Shown here: positions 10,947-21,790 of the stretch, in pieces
Layout of the letters: each line of letters opens with the position of its first letter
Numbering within the stretch: position 1 is the first letter of the stretch
From: Gracilaria domingensis
Lineage: Eukaryota > Rhodophyta > Florideophyceae > Gracilariales > Gracilariaceae
Reading direction: 5' to 3'
DNA length: 64,000 nt
Assembly (NCBI GenBank): GCA_022539475.1
Contig: VCMS01000063.1
Span: 141,726 to 205,725 of the forward strand
Translations under genes and position numbers: made by a program
The notes under the pieces: generated by a model
Databases searched by the model: none
Told to the model about the DNA's origin: nothing
What the model saw: the letters and a program-made list of their open reading frames with translations, nothing else

Positions 10947-11872
10947 AGCGAAATCACTGCCAGAAGAGCCGGGAGGAGTGCTTTCGAAGGTCTCCGGAGG
11001 GTGCCAAAATGTGGCCAGAACGTGCCCGCGGGAGGAGGGGGTCGGTCGTGTTAGGGTAGCTACCCTACCACGACCGGACCCCCCCGCCCGCGGGCACGTT
11101 TTGGGCGATGTTTTGAAAAATGTGCGATATTATGCCCGCGGGCGGAGTGGGGTCGGTCGTGTTAGGGTAGCTACCCTAACACGACCGGACCCCCCCGCCC
11201 GCGGGCACGTTTTGGACGATTTTTTGAAAAATGTGCGATTTTATGCCCGCGGGCGGGGGGGGTCAGTCGTGTTAGGGTAGCTACCCTAACAGGACCGGAC
11301 CCTCCCGCCCGCGAGCACGTTTTGAATGATTTTTTGAAAAATGTGCGATTTTATGCCCGCGGGCGGGGGGGTCGGTCGTGTTAGGGTAGCTACCCTAACA
11401 CGACCGGACCCCCCCGCCCGCTGGCATGTTTTGGACGATTTTTTGAAAAATGTGCGATTTTATGCCCGCGGGCGCGGAGGGTCGGTCGTGTTAGGGTAGC
11501 TACCCTAACACGAACGGACCCCCCCGCCCGCGGGCACGTTTTGGACGATTTTTTGAAAAATGTGCGATTTTATGCCCGCGGGCACGTTTTGGACGATTTT
11601 TTGAAAAATGTGCGATTTTATGCCCGCGGGCGCGGGGAGTCGGTCGTGTTAGGGTAGCTACCCTAACACGACCGGACCCCCCCGCCCGCGGGCACGTTTT
11701 GGACGATTTTTTGAAAAATGTGCGATTTTATGCCCGCGGGCGGGGGGGTCCGGTCGTGTTAGGGTACCTACCCTAACACGACCGACCCCTCCCCGCTCGC
11801 GGGCACGTTTTGGCCACATTTCGGCGCCTTCCCGGGACCTCCCAAAACACGCCGCCCCGCAGTGATTTCGCT
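10947..11872. mobile_element. Foldback element with seven telomere-motif hairpins
   Basis: Bounded by inverted ends AGCGAAATCACTG (10947-10959) and CAGTGATTTCGCT (11860-11872); inverted similarity continues inwards through TGCCAAAATGTGGCC-like sequence. Inside lie seven hairpins centred on TTAGGGTAGCTACCCTAA, starting at 11051, 11162, 11272, 11381, 11491, 11649 and 11759 (spacing 109-111 bp, once 158 bp where a spacer is duplicated). Each hairpin arm continues into complementary G-run/C-run and CCCGCGGGC sequence; spacers are A/T-rich with TTTTTTGAAAAATGTGCG. No coding capacity is expected. A second copy lies at 55497-55990. Confidence 0.8.
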
Positions 11873-12232
11873 ACACCCGGCCGCCGGTACGTTGGCGCCG
11901 CTGTCCACGTGTATTCGCGGGAGTAGGCTGTACATGGAAGTAAATGAGTGTTCTCTTGACTACTATGCAAAGCATTTGAAGAGCATGATTAGAGAGCGCG
12001 ACCATTGCTCGCGTGAGTCATCATTGCGCGAACTCCACGACTCTAAAGCGTACAATCAGCGTGCGAGCGGCCACGGACAGGACACGGACGAGACTGGCAG
12101 TGCGCTGGGAGGAGCTGCCGAAAGCGGGGGTGCCCAGCGTAAGTCGCCATTTAAAAGGCTCGCATCCGTTCTTGTATCGTCCAGAGCGAACGTATTGTTG
12201 ATATACACCTTTCACTGCAATAGCTGTTCAAC
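11873..12232. other. Short spacer, no gene recognised
   Basis: A 124-codon frame (11862-12236, plus) overlaps the foldback end and has no recognisable motif. The stretch otherwise serves as the upstream region of the frame starting at 12233. Confidence 0.4.
12150..12158 (+). promoter_or_regulatory. Candidate TATA-like box (TTTAAAAGG)
   Basis: TTTAAAAGG lies 75 bp upstream of ATG 12233, at a spacing usual for a TATA box plus short leader. Evidence is sequence resemblance only. Confidence 0.3.
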
Positions 12233-14268
12233 ATGAAGCCAACTCGTGTTCGAAAGCGTACGCAAAGCGTGACTCCTCGCACTCGGCGGAGCACTCGATT
12301 ATTGCAAGGTGGAATGCGGGTTTCTCTGCAGATGGATATTGAGAATGAAGGAAAGGTGATAGTGGGGTAAGCGTTTTTGCATGGAATTGGAAGTGTTCTA
12401 CGCCGCGAGTTGCTCGGGAAGCAATTGGACCCAGGTCTTGTGATGGTTCATAATATTCTCATCATTCGAAGCGGTCAGACGTTCTACCCTTACCGGGCGG
12501 AGGGCCTGGATCTTCCACAATATATCCAGGATCTCCGGAAGGCCGCTCCTTGGGATGGGAAAATGATGGAACCGGTGGCAGCCAGCATTCCGGCGTCCAA
12601 GCGAGGAACGGTGAGCGCTATGAGTGAGGTGATGACGCCGACAAGCCGCACGGAGCCAATTCGAAGTTCATCAACACCGAGAGGTAGCGCATCAGTAGCA
12701 CCTCCACGGGCAGGTCCGTCGTCTGTTACGAAGCGGTCTATGAAGACGAGAGCATCCCCAGCTACGAAGCGGACAGGTCAAACAAAGTCTACCTCCGTTA
12801 CGAAGCCCACTGCGTCGAAAAGGGCTTCTCCTGCGATGAATCAAACGTCGACACAAGGGGATCTTCTGCGTCGAAACAGACGGTTCAGCAGGGGACGGCT
12901 GTGCAAGAGGAGGAAGATGAGATCATAAAAGGTCCCCTTCCAGACGCGGATGCGCAATCCGCACAAGGAGCTGGTCCATCTGTACCCCAAACTGCACCAG
13001 AAACTGCGGAGCAGCAGGACGATGACGTTGTGCTTCTGTCCGCAAGAATGGCACGTTCAAGTGTTTCTGGCGAGCGGTCTGGAACACAAGGGACACCTAC
13101 TCGGAGCAAGACGTACAGACGAATTCGTCAGAAGGTACCAAAGGTGAACCTCAATTCCAATTTCGTGTACAACAAACTGTGGCAGTGGAGAGACGAAGTG
13201 GATTCTGCTATTGGAGACCTGTTGCAGAAGATGGATGCGTTTGTTATCTATCCCGGCGATAAAAGTTGCGAAATTGTGGATAACTTCCGGTTTTCACTTC
13301 GACAGTCCATTGTACGTGAAGTTAGGGAACAGGTCATTTCTACTTCTTCTTCTGAAGATGTCGAACGGATACGTGAAGGATGAGGAGCTGTTGGCGCTGT
13401 TGGAGGGGAAGGAGGTAACGCCGACGCCGTCACCAAAGCGGGAAGAGGACGTGATTACGGCGGCTGGTCGGATGTCGCAGAAGAAGGAAGTGGCCGATGA
13501 AGGAAAGAAGTGTGAGGCGAGGAGAGGGGATGGTGATGAGGTGGAGGGGGTCGCAATGGAGAGAAGGGCTGCGGCGCATCTGAGTCAGTTAGAGGTTGGA
13601 GACTAGACCAGATAGAGAGTGGGGGTGGCGAGGGTGACAGGGAGATGCGGTTTGTGTGGCAGATGAAGGCGAGGGTGGGGATGTTGGGGTTGGTGATGAA
13701 GGAGAAACTGTACGATGGAATTGTGGAGATTGTAACGGAAATGTGCGGTGTGGTGCTGAGTGGGGAGGGTAGTGGTGTTTCGGTTGAGGCGATTTCGAGC
13801 TTGCGGAATTCGTTGTCGGTATTGGGAGTGGAGATGAGAAATCATGTGTATGGGATAGTAGATTGTGCGGGAAGGGAGGTTGGAGAGTTGCGGGAGGAGA
13901 ATAGGGTTCTGAACGAGAGGTTGGACGTGCTGGAGAAGGAGGTGAAGGAGCTGGTCAAGAGGCAAAGATTGGTGGAAGAGGAGACGGTGAAAGCAGGTGT
14001 GGAGGGAAAGACGGAGAAGGGAAGTGTGGGAAGGGTGGGGGTGCAGAAGGGGTCCCCTGTGACACCGAAGACAAAGGGTGATGGGGTTGGGGATGGGAAG
14101 AGCCGTCTGAAGAAAAGGCGTAAGGAGATGAAGAAGGTGGTGAAGGAGGTGCCGCGGGAGGGAGTCGGAGCTCCGGTGGTGACTGGGTTTAGGAGTGCGG
14201 CGGAGGTAGCGCGGACTGCGAAGGGGATTCTGAGGGGACAGGAGGAGAGAAGGATGGGAGGGATTTGA
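12233..14268 (+). pseudogene. Degenerate basic / coiled-coil gene or element ORF, unrecognised
   Basis: Starts ATG 12233 with a very basic N-terminus (MKPTRVRKRTQSVTPRTRR). The frame meets TAA at 12368-12370 and continues to 12928, then shifts frame near 12850 (to 13383), again near 13375 (to 13606), and once more to 13645-14268. The segments are a Ser/Thr/Lys-rich linker, an acidic stretch (QEEEDEIIKGPLPD), a region with NSNFVYNKLWQWRDEVD, and a C-terminal coiled coil (NRVLNERLDVLEKEVKELVK). The plus strand is strongly purine-rich from about 13390. No family is recognised. A multicopy 3' segment (14430-14677) recurring at 63757 suggests it belongs to a repeat family, perhaps a non-LTR or non-autonomous element. 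Confidence 0.4.
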
Positions 14269-14429
14269 AGCCGTTTTGGGGCGAGGCGGGTATACGAAAA
14301 GGGGGAGGGTTGTCCACCTGACTTCTACAAAATGACGTTTGCGGAGACGGAGAGAGAGGATGCGAAAGCGTGATGGGCGAGAAATGGGTAAATAGCGGGG
14401 GTGGTGTGGACTGGGAAGAAGTGATGGGA

Positions 14430-14677
14430 TGATTGAGGTGGGATGAGTTGCGATTGGCATTGCAACATGGGAGAAAATGGAAACGCAAACTAGCACGAGT
14501 GCAGTTTTGAGAGAGGGTCGCGGAAAAGAGTGAATGGGACCATGCGGCGAAGTAGAACCTCTACAAAAACTAGGGGACCCAAGAACTAAACTGCGCGAGA
14601 TGGAATTTAATATTCCAAAATTTCTTGATTTTTTGAGTGCCAGCCTCTGCTACCCCCTCGCGCGCCCCAAATAGACC
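14430..14677 (+). repeat. Dispersed repeat R1, copy 1
   Basis: Matches 63757-63999 in the same orientation over about 245 bp, including GGAGAAAATGGAAACG, GAGGGTCGCGGAAAAGAGTG, ACCTCTACAAAAACTA and GAGTGCCAGCCTCTGC. It follows the purine-rich ORFs at 12.2-14.3 kb and probably is the 3' end of that unit. Confidence 0.75.
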
Positions 14678-14763
14678 CAAAACTAGCTTAGTTTCCAAAG
14701 CGAACAGACTATATTCCACTTTGCAGAACACAGACGGGCCCGGCAGTGTTCACATCACGAATG

Positions 14764-15012
14764 GTCCCGCGAGTGCCGGTTTTTATCCGCCGACTTGCTG
14801 CAAATCTTCCTCCGAAGCTTCTAATTCCCAGCAAGCCTGCCAGCATGGTGGCAGCTATTGATGAAGAAACGGGAAAAGTGAGCGTACAGTATGGTGACCC
14901 ATCCAAGACTCATGGATTGGTTGCAGCGGCTCATCGATGTGGAGACGACTTATGGTTGGGTATCCTTCATGGGAGCACAATTTCTCGGTTTCGACTACCC
15001 GACACTGCGTAG
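14764..15012 (+). pseudogene. Strictosidine-synthase-like protein, displaced 3' part
   Basis: An open frame gives the C-terminal blade of the same family as 4950-5819: PRVPVFIRRL, then LLIPSKPASMVAAIDEETG, THGLVAAAHRCGDDLWLG and a final strand before TAG (15010-15012). It picks up close to where the 5' part stops after FWVTLYG, so the two parts are one gene separated by about 8.9 kb of inserted repeats. The ORF's apparent start at 14746 is not a real gene start. Confidence 0.8.
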
Positions 15013-15573
15013 GGACGACAAACCATTTCCATAAGCTGTTCGCTGCCCATATGCGTAAAGGGCCCGTACGCCTCATGGCCATTGATGATGAATCAGTCAC
15101 GAAGATGTTAATTTCCGAAAACTCTGCAACGTCACCCACAAACACGTGAATTGCATAGAGGCAAGAGTGCGAACATTTGACTCAGGAGAAGACAACAAAA
15201 CGTATTATACTTCGCCGTGGATATCGCTAATTCGCAAAGTACAGTACTCAGCAGAAAGGGATGCCCAAAAGTTACAAGTGTGACGATGGGTGGCCCTCTC
15301 TCTGAAGAAAGACTAACCCTTTAGTTTTGAGATAGTGAGTTACATTGATTCGAAGGCTAAGAAGGCCTGGAACAAGGAAGCGCCAGAATGTTCGCTGCAT
15401 TTTCCGGTGCAGCGACAAGGTCGCATTACGATGCACATATCGAAGCTGCAGTTCACCAGCATGCTACTAATCAAGTCTACCAATAGTTTACATCCATGGA
15501 AGATCGAGGTTTTGCAGTCTGTCTAGGAAACACGTCAGGGTAAGACAATCAGGGCTCGATTTCGAATGGTATT
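15013..15573. other. Intergenic spacer
   Basis: Lies between the end of the strictosidine-synthase-like remnant and the left edge of Gypsy copy B. Only a 63-codon frame at 15335-15526 with no motif; nothing else recognised. Confidence 0.4.
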
Positions 15574-16276
15574 TGTAGTATAGTTTGCCGGATCAACGGG
15601 GGCTCTACAAGACTAAGTGGTGACGTTTCGGGCATCTGGGCACGTGTGGATACTGTAACACGTGGGACGCTCAAGCAAAGGCATGGCAAGGACTAATTAG
15701 TTTATTTTCGTTAATTTAGAATTAATATTTACTAGGTAGTGTAGATATCTGGCCGGGGTGGTGCACCACAAATGCACCTCCCGGTGGCCCACGTGGCATT
15801 AGGTCCGTGAGAGCCGGAGGGGCGCTCGGGTATACTAAACCCCCGAGACGCCAACTTCCCACACCAAATGGTAAAGGCAAGCACCAACTAGGCTAATTTG
15901 ACACCAGTTCGGTTCTACAGACACCAATTGGTAAGTCTAGTAGTCCTCTAATAGTTTTGCTGACCTCGAGGGTTATACGTGCCTGCCGCACACCAGTGCA
16001 GGCGTATTTACCACTTGGTCACCGTGCAATATAGGCAACGGCGGGTGCTGCTGACCTATTAGGTGTCACGCGTTTCACTCCTCCGCAGGGTCGAGCCCAC
16101 GCAGGGCTCCCCACAAGCAGCTCGCACCGATCGGTTATACCACATATTTTGGTCTCCGGACCAAAAATTTGTGGATTACCAAGTGGTTTTGGAAAGGCAG
16201 GATTTGGAAGTCACGAGATATCTGAGTGGTTTGGTTCTCGTTGCCGAAGCAATTTACTCCGACACCAGTTACCTAA

Positions 16277-18543
16277 ATGGAGAAGCGGGGCGTGCGTCAC
16301 CCGAAAAGGGCGCCGAGCGCTCCACCAAGTGGCCACCTAGTACGGGGTTCAGTGTCCTATCCGGTATTGGATAAACCGGAGGACCTGATTTGGAAGGAAG
16401 GCCCACCGAGGGGGAAGAAAGTAGACCGAGAGGCTGGGGGCCCCTCGACCCTTCCCCGGGCTGACCAAGTGGACGGAGGAGCAGGTTCCGCAACGGAGGA
16501 GCCCGCTCCTGTAACAACCCCAGTGGTAGACCAAATAGAGGTGCCAGTCGGGCCGCGACTGGACCTGGACGAGGTCACCCGAGTGGTAGTTGATCGAGCC
16601 CCCCAGGAGGTCCTCGACAAGGTACCCGTGGTGGTGTTACAGTACCTAGAGAACGAGGTACGAAGACACATTGACCGAATGGTTATGCTGGCTTTGCAGA
16701 AGCAGGGGGCCAAGCTTCAACCTAAGGTGGTAGCCCAGGCCGCCCTCATGAAGCATGCTCCCTTGCCAGCTGTAGATCCCACGAAACGACTTGGTACTCT
16801 CCATCCTACCATTCCTACACAACCGATTGGTGAAGGATTTATCGACCGCATGGGGAAAGGGGCAGAGCCTCCGGGCATGGAGGGCCCGAGGTACGTATAC
16901 CTCCCTCAACCTACTGGTGTAGCTCCGTCAGGACCACGTGGTGGAGACCCTGATGAAGATTCGTCGAGCTCAGAAGACGAGCGTTGACGTAAACCAAATG
17001 ATAAGAAGAAGAAAACCAAAATGGGAAAGAGAAAGAGTCGCCGGTCGGACTCGGAATCTTCGTCCTCAGACACCAATTCGGATTTGTCAGGAAACGACAA
17101 CCGTGTGGGTTCACGACGCAAGAGGAAAGACTCTCGCCAGAAGAAAGGAAAGAATGCCCTCAAGGGTAAGACCGAAAGGTACAATGATTCGGACTCAACT
17201 TCCGAGGAAGAGACTGACCTAGAAGTGCTTACACCGCTCAACGATTTATTCACCAAAGCGGTTGACTATCGTTCTTATAGATTGGAGAACATACAGGCTG
17301 AGTATACCAAAGAGGTAGCTCAGAAGATAACGAAGCATCATAGGAAGCTTCGTTTCCAACTGGGTGAGACTCGCTTTAGCGGGGATGACCCTATTGCCAT
17401 CATTGATTTCCTTCAAAGGTTCAAGATCGCTTGTGACCAGAATGGGTTTTCAGAGGCAGCTGCCATGTGGTTGTTTCAATTCTACCTAACTGGTCAAGCT
17501 TGAACGTTGCTCCATAGCCGCTTCCAAGGGAACACCATGGGGTGGACGAAGACCAAACGGAAATGTTGACGACATACCCACAGGTGGTCAACTTCCTACT
17601 GGAAACCTATGCAACCGATGAGGTTATTCAGGAAGCGTACGCAGACGTGCTTGCGTACCGCCAGCACGCGAGAAAAACCGGATTGGAATTCGCTCGCTCC
17701 CTATGGGCATTAGCCTCCCGCTGTGGAAGCGTCTTTACTACCAAAAGGTTGAAATCGATGTACGCCGACAACGTGGCGAAGTCTATCCGATCACAGGTTC
17801 GCAACTACCTAGCCACCAACCGCACGGTCGATTACAACGCACTAGCCCGCCATGCACAGGGACTAGGCGACAACGTTCGGTCAGGGGCCAGGAAAGACTC
17901 CGCACCACTTGGCAAACCATCGAAGGAGAAAGAAAAAACCAGGCGGTCAGTGTTTGACGTAGAAGAAGAGGAGACCACTACGGATCAGGCATCCACACAA
18001 TATGCCTCCCAGGGTCACCCAGTCCACTTGGTGCACGCACAACCGACAACTCGATCGCACGGTAACACCTCCTGGTCCAGCTCGCTATCCAGCGAGCCCC
18101 CCTCGAGGCAATCCTCAGCTCCCCCATCACAGGTATCCATACCGGTCAGCCCGATTGTAGCGGTGCCATTCAGCCAATATGATGATAGAGGACCACCCCC
18201 GCAACAACGGAATGCAGTACCCACGGGAGGTCGTCCCCAATCGCGCGCGTCGTCGCTCGCGATGAAGGACCCCACAACCGGTAATCTCCTCTGTTGGTTC
18301 TGTTTGTCGCCTCACCACTTGGCAACAACCTTCCCAAGCGTGGCTCTGCAGAACAGGAACGCTCTCCTCACTGCTCGCCAGCAGAACCACCAGGATATAT
18401 TTGGGCCCACTGCGCGGAGCGCAGGCACGGGACACGCAAATGCCCGACCCAACGATGCCACACCTCATCAGGTACACATCATTACGGAGCAGGACCAAAC
18501 GAATCCCGCCCTGCAGGCGGATAACGCCGAACAGTTGGGATAG
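16277..18543 (+). pseudogene. gag: Gypsy gag polyprotein remnant
   Basis: From ATG 16277 the frame encodes an acidic, proline-rich N-terminus, then a serine/aspartate/arginine-rich segment (DEDSSSSEDER, RKSRRSDSESSSSDT), and a capsid-like part (RFQLGETRFSGDDPIAIIDF; FLLETYATDEVI). It is broken by TGA at 16985-16987 and at 17501-17503 and by a frameshift near 17540, after which it continues to 18543. Near 18290 a zinc knuckle CWFCLSPHHLATTF has lost its last cysteine (F instead of C). In copy A the first stop is CGA, which shows the direction of change. Confidence 0.8.
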
Positions 18544-18599
18544 AGGCCTTCCCCAACTGTCCGAAGACGGAAGGCCTTCCAGAACCCAGTGGTGCAAGT

Positions 18600-19505
18600 A
18601 TGGACAATTACCCATTGGTTACAGGGGAGGAGAGCCTCATGGACGGCACCGAACCGATATGCTTTCTCAAGCATAGTAACTATAAGGTAAGCGTCACCCT
18701 CGGGTTTACTTCTAACCACTTGGTACCATGCGTCACTGTTCTGGACACCGGGGCAGGACCTAATCTGGTGAATGCCAAACTACTAACTAACAGACAACTT
18801 AACAAGCATCAGCCATGTACATTAACTAACCCACTGGTTGACGATAACAATAGACCACTAACCGTCATGGGAGCGCTTACCATAATGGTATTGATTGACA
18901 CCATGAAGGTCCGAGTTCGCTTCATAGTCGTTAACCAACTGGCAACAGACTGTATCCTCGGAACAACCTTTATAGACCAGCACGTCAGGGCAATTTTCCC
19001 ACGCTCTAAGACAGTTCTGTTCCATAATGGACCGCGGATCGCCATTATTGGTAACCACAAGGGTGCCTCTCCAAGAGAGAACAGCACTCGACACCAACCG
19101 GTACCAGAAAATGCACTCTCCAACAAGGTGCGACTAGCGAAGGCGGTAACAATACCGCGTATGAACCACTTGGTAGCGAAGGTGACATGCCAACAACCAA
19201 GCCTGTTATCTATTCAGAACCATTCACGGTTGGCCGAACGACATATGACCTTAATGGCGAATGGTATAGTCGACAACATACCAACGAAACCGTTTCAGAT
19301 CTACCTGAGTAACTTCAGCAACCGCCCGGTCAAGCTGCCAAAGCACACCGTAATTGGTCTTGCCCTACCGGCTCCCCATACAATCTTTACCATCACACCG
19401 CAATGGTCCCACGAGGTCGTGGACGCTAAGGAAGGGGGTCAGCGCCAATTCGTCAAATTCGTCGAATTCGTCGCGGCCAGACCATATGGTGCAGCAACTA
19501 GGTGA
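18600..19505 (+). pseudogene. Gypsy retropepsin-like aspartic protease region
   Basis: A 301-codon frame with the retropepsin active-site pattern TVLDTGAGPNLVN near its first quarter and the second family element DCILGTTFIDQHV further on, the usual pair for Ty3/Gypsy proteases. It lies in a different frame from gag and RT, which is possible for a translational shift but here may reflect decay. The downstream half is a linker towards RT. Confidence 0.75.
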
Positions 19506-19506
19506 T

Positions 19507-20595
19507 CGAGAAGACCAGAAACTGGAGCTCGACCCAGTGACCAATTGGAAGACGGAGGTGAATATAGGACTTGAAGGGGAAGAGTTCAGAGCTCGGATCC
19601 TCGGACTCCTGGAGCCATTCAGTACCATGTAGTCTGGCAAGCTGGGAGCCATTAAGGCCACCCAGCATAGGATTGACCTCAAACCGGACTCCCGTCCCAT
19701 CCACCAACAGCCATACCGCGCGGGACATAAGGCCCGTGAGGTAGAGCTGGAGAAGGTGGAGCGAATGCTCCGCGAGGGGGTTATAGAACCGGCAAACTCG
19801 GAATGGGATAGCCCTGTAGTGCTAGTCCAAAAACGAGGAGAGACCCGTATGAGGTTCTGTACTGACTACAGAAAACTTAATGCCGTAACGGTGAGGGACT
19901 CGTATCCCATCCCGAGGATGGACGAATGCATCGACTCCCTAGGAGATGCGAACATCTTTACCACACTGGACGCGAACTGCGGATATTTGCAGATCGAAAC
20001 ACCAGAGGGTGACCGTGATAAGACTGCGTTTACATGCCATGCAGGCCTGTATCGCTTCTTACGCATGCCGTTTGGTTTACGAAACGCCCCCGCTACCTTC
20101 CAAAGGGCATTCGACATTATACTGTCTAAAGTGCAGTGGACAACCGCATTGGTACATAGCGATGATGTAGTCATCTACTCGAGATCTATTGAGGAGCACT
20201 TCTCGCATGTCCACGTGGTATTGCAGTTGCTACAGGAGGCAGGCGTAACTTTTAAACTACGAAAGTGTATGTTCTTCAACCAAGAGGTAGAGTACCTAGG
20301 GCATACAATAAGCCCCGGAAAACTCGAAGTGACCAAACGGAATATCAGAGCGGTACAGGAAGCGAAGCTCCCTATGTCACAGACGGACATACGATCCTTT
20401 ATAGGTCTATGCAACGTCAACCGACGGTTCATCAAGGGGTTTGCAAAGATAGCCGCACCCCTGAACCGGAGGTTGCAGAAGAGGCAGCCCACACACTTTG
20501 ACCACTTGAAAGAAGACGAGGTAGAGGCTTTCCATACACTGAAAGCAGCGCTTCTCTCCCCTTATCGCTCATCTCCGCCACGCAGATTGTGGTGA
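19507..20595 (+). pseudogene. Gypsy reverse transcriptase, C-terminally truncated
   Basis: RT motifs in order: GVIEPANSEWDSPVVLVQK, RFCTDYRKLNAVTV, PIPRMDECIDSL, FTTLDANCGYLQI, LRMPFGLRNAPATFQRA and LVHSDDVVIYS. In the catalytic box the usual Y-x-D-D is H-S-D-D. An in-frame TAG at 19630-19632 sits where the family usually has tryptophan before SGKLGAI. The frame ends in foreign sequence after about 20565, so RNase H is missing. Reverse transcription function is known for the family; this copy cannot make a full enzyme. Confidence 0.85.
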
Positions 20596-21790
20596 ACAGG
20601 TTTCTTTCCACGGCAGCTGCAGGAGAAAACAAGGTGTTTGCGGTCGTTTCCAGCTCGGCGAAGTCTTCAATCGCCTTTGGTCTCACGTACAATAATGTGG
20701 TCAAAGCGGTCGTGGGCTGGGAACAATCGTTCCTCAAGAGCGCCGCTGGGGCAAATATTGCATCAAACAGGTCACGTCAGTGACGATTGGCCCGGATGCC
20801 AAGTATTACATGAGCTCGCTCGCGGAATTGTGTACCAACTGTACGTTGACAAAGCGCTGTTTTTCACGAGCCAATGCAAATCGGCCAAGATTGGCGACAT
20901 CCTTGGCATTCTCAGTATAGCGTTCAATCCGAAGTCGACAGACCTCCGGGTGTACGTGACCACACCCTTGCTGTGCTGGGATTTTGAGGGGACGCTGTCC
21001 GGCTCGTCAGGCTGGGCCAATGGTGCGGTAGAAACGCTGGTTGCCGGCTGTGGCGGTCTGTGCTATGAGAAGCAGATCATTTCAGGTTGCCGGTCTCGAA
21101 TCATGACCGCGGTGCCAATTCATTCCTGTTCTTAAATAACGGCGATATTCTCATTGCGGTAGTCGGTGACACTAATGCCAGGCACATACGCCAGGCAAAA
21201 AGCTCGGCGGCAAGCCGTGGTCTACGGCGAATGTGGTGACCATTTTCTAGGGCGGCGCGTTCAACGCCAAGATTACTTACAACCAGCATGCGCAACCTGA
21301 AAAGTCGGTTCTAACCAGGGGCGACGTTTCCGCGTACGCCTCTGGGCTGCGCAACTGTTTCGGCATCGCGCTCCGTACGAATGGGCAAGTGTGGGCCACA
21401 GACTAGTTGGCAACTTTGGATACGGTGACATCAGCACCTCCTGCAGATGTCAAGTTTTCGAAGTAGTTTCACGAGCTAAATCTGATCTTGTGCCTGGAAG
21501 TTACTACGCGCACCCCAACCACAACAGGAAGGATTTCTCGTTTGGCACGGGTGTCGACCACAAGGCGAGGATGATGCGCGCGACGACGGTAGTGCTCGAG
21601 TACACGTCAAACGTGTTCCACCGTGATCTTAAAGATGAGCTGATTCTGTGCAAGTACGCCGACTCGGGTTCAGGTACAACGTGGAGAACAACAACGTGAG
21701 CTTGATTCAGATGACCGGCAACTCCGGAATCAATGTGATCAACGTGTTGTATGGTGAGCTGATCATGGCGCGAGTTCAGCAAGGCTTTGT
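20571..21790 (+). pseudogene. Glucose/sorbosone-dehydrogenase-like (PQQ-type beta-propeller) remnant
   Basis: Scattered across three frames are segments typical of soluble sugar-dehydrogenase-like propellers: LRVYVTT, a PVSNHD motif near 21090, LNNGDILIAV, AYASGLRNCFGIALRTNGQVWATD near 21330-21405 (YA-GLRN-FG is the family signature). The order is right, but several frameshifts and stops (for example TAG right after WATD) separate them. It abuts the truncated end of Gypsy copy B, so the insertion or a recombination event may have removed its 5' end. Confidence 0.65.

Larger units (their letters stand above)
15574..20568 (+). mobile_element. Ty3/Gypsy-like LTR retrotransposon copy B, 3'-truncated
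   Basis: The left edge TGTAGTATAG at 15574 matches the edge of copy A. Order is 5' leader, gag, retropepsin, reverse transcriptase, the Ty3/Gypsy order. After the RT thumb-like part, similarity to the family ends near 20565; RNase H, integrase and a 3' LTR are absent and a sugar-dehydrogenase-like remnant follows. Coding parts contain stops and a frameshift (see separate entries), so the copy is dead. Palindromes of the form ACCANNTGGT recur along it. Confidence 0.85.

Noticed and set aside
8028-11054. Full 1036-codon transposase ending at TAG 11054
   Set aside because: The first 28 codons are upstream of the conserved start and the last 36 codons read foldback DNA.
11051-11774. Internal telomere array
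   Set aside because: TTAGGG occurs once per arm in head-to-head pairs, not as tandem TTAGGG repeats.
10947-11872. CRISPR array
   Set aside because: Units are tandem hairpins with conserved spacers, in eukaryotic transposon context; no unique spacers or cas genes.
13603-14496. 297-codon minus-strand ORF
   Set aside because: His/Pro/Leu-rich mirror of the purine-rich strand; the plus strand has the coherent coiled-coil sequence.
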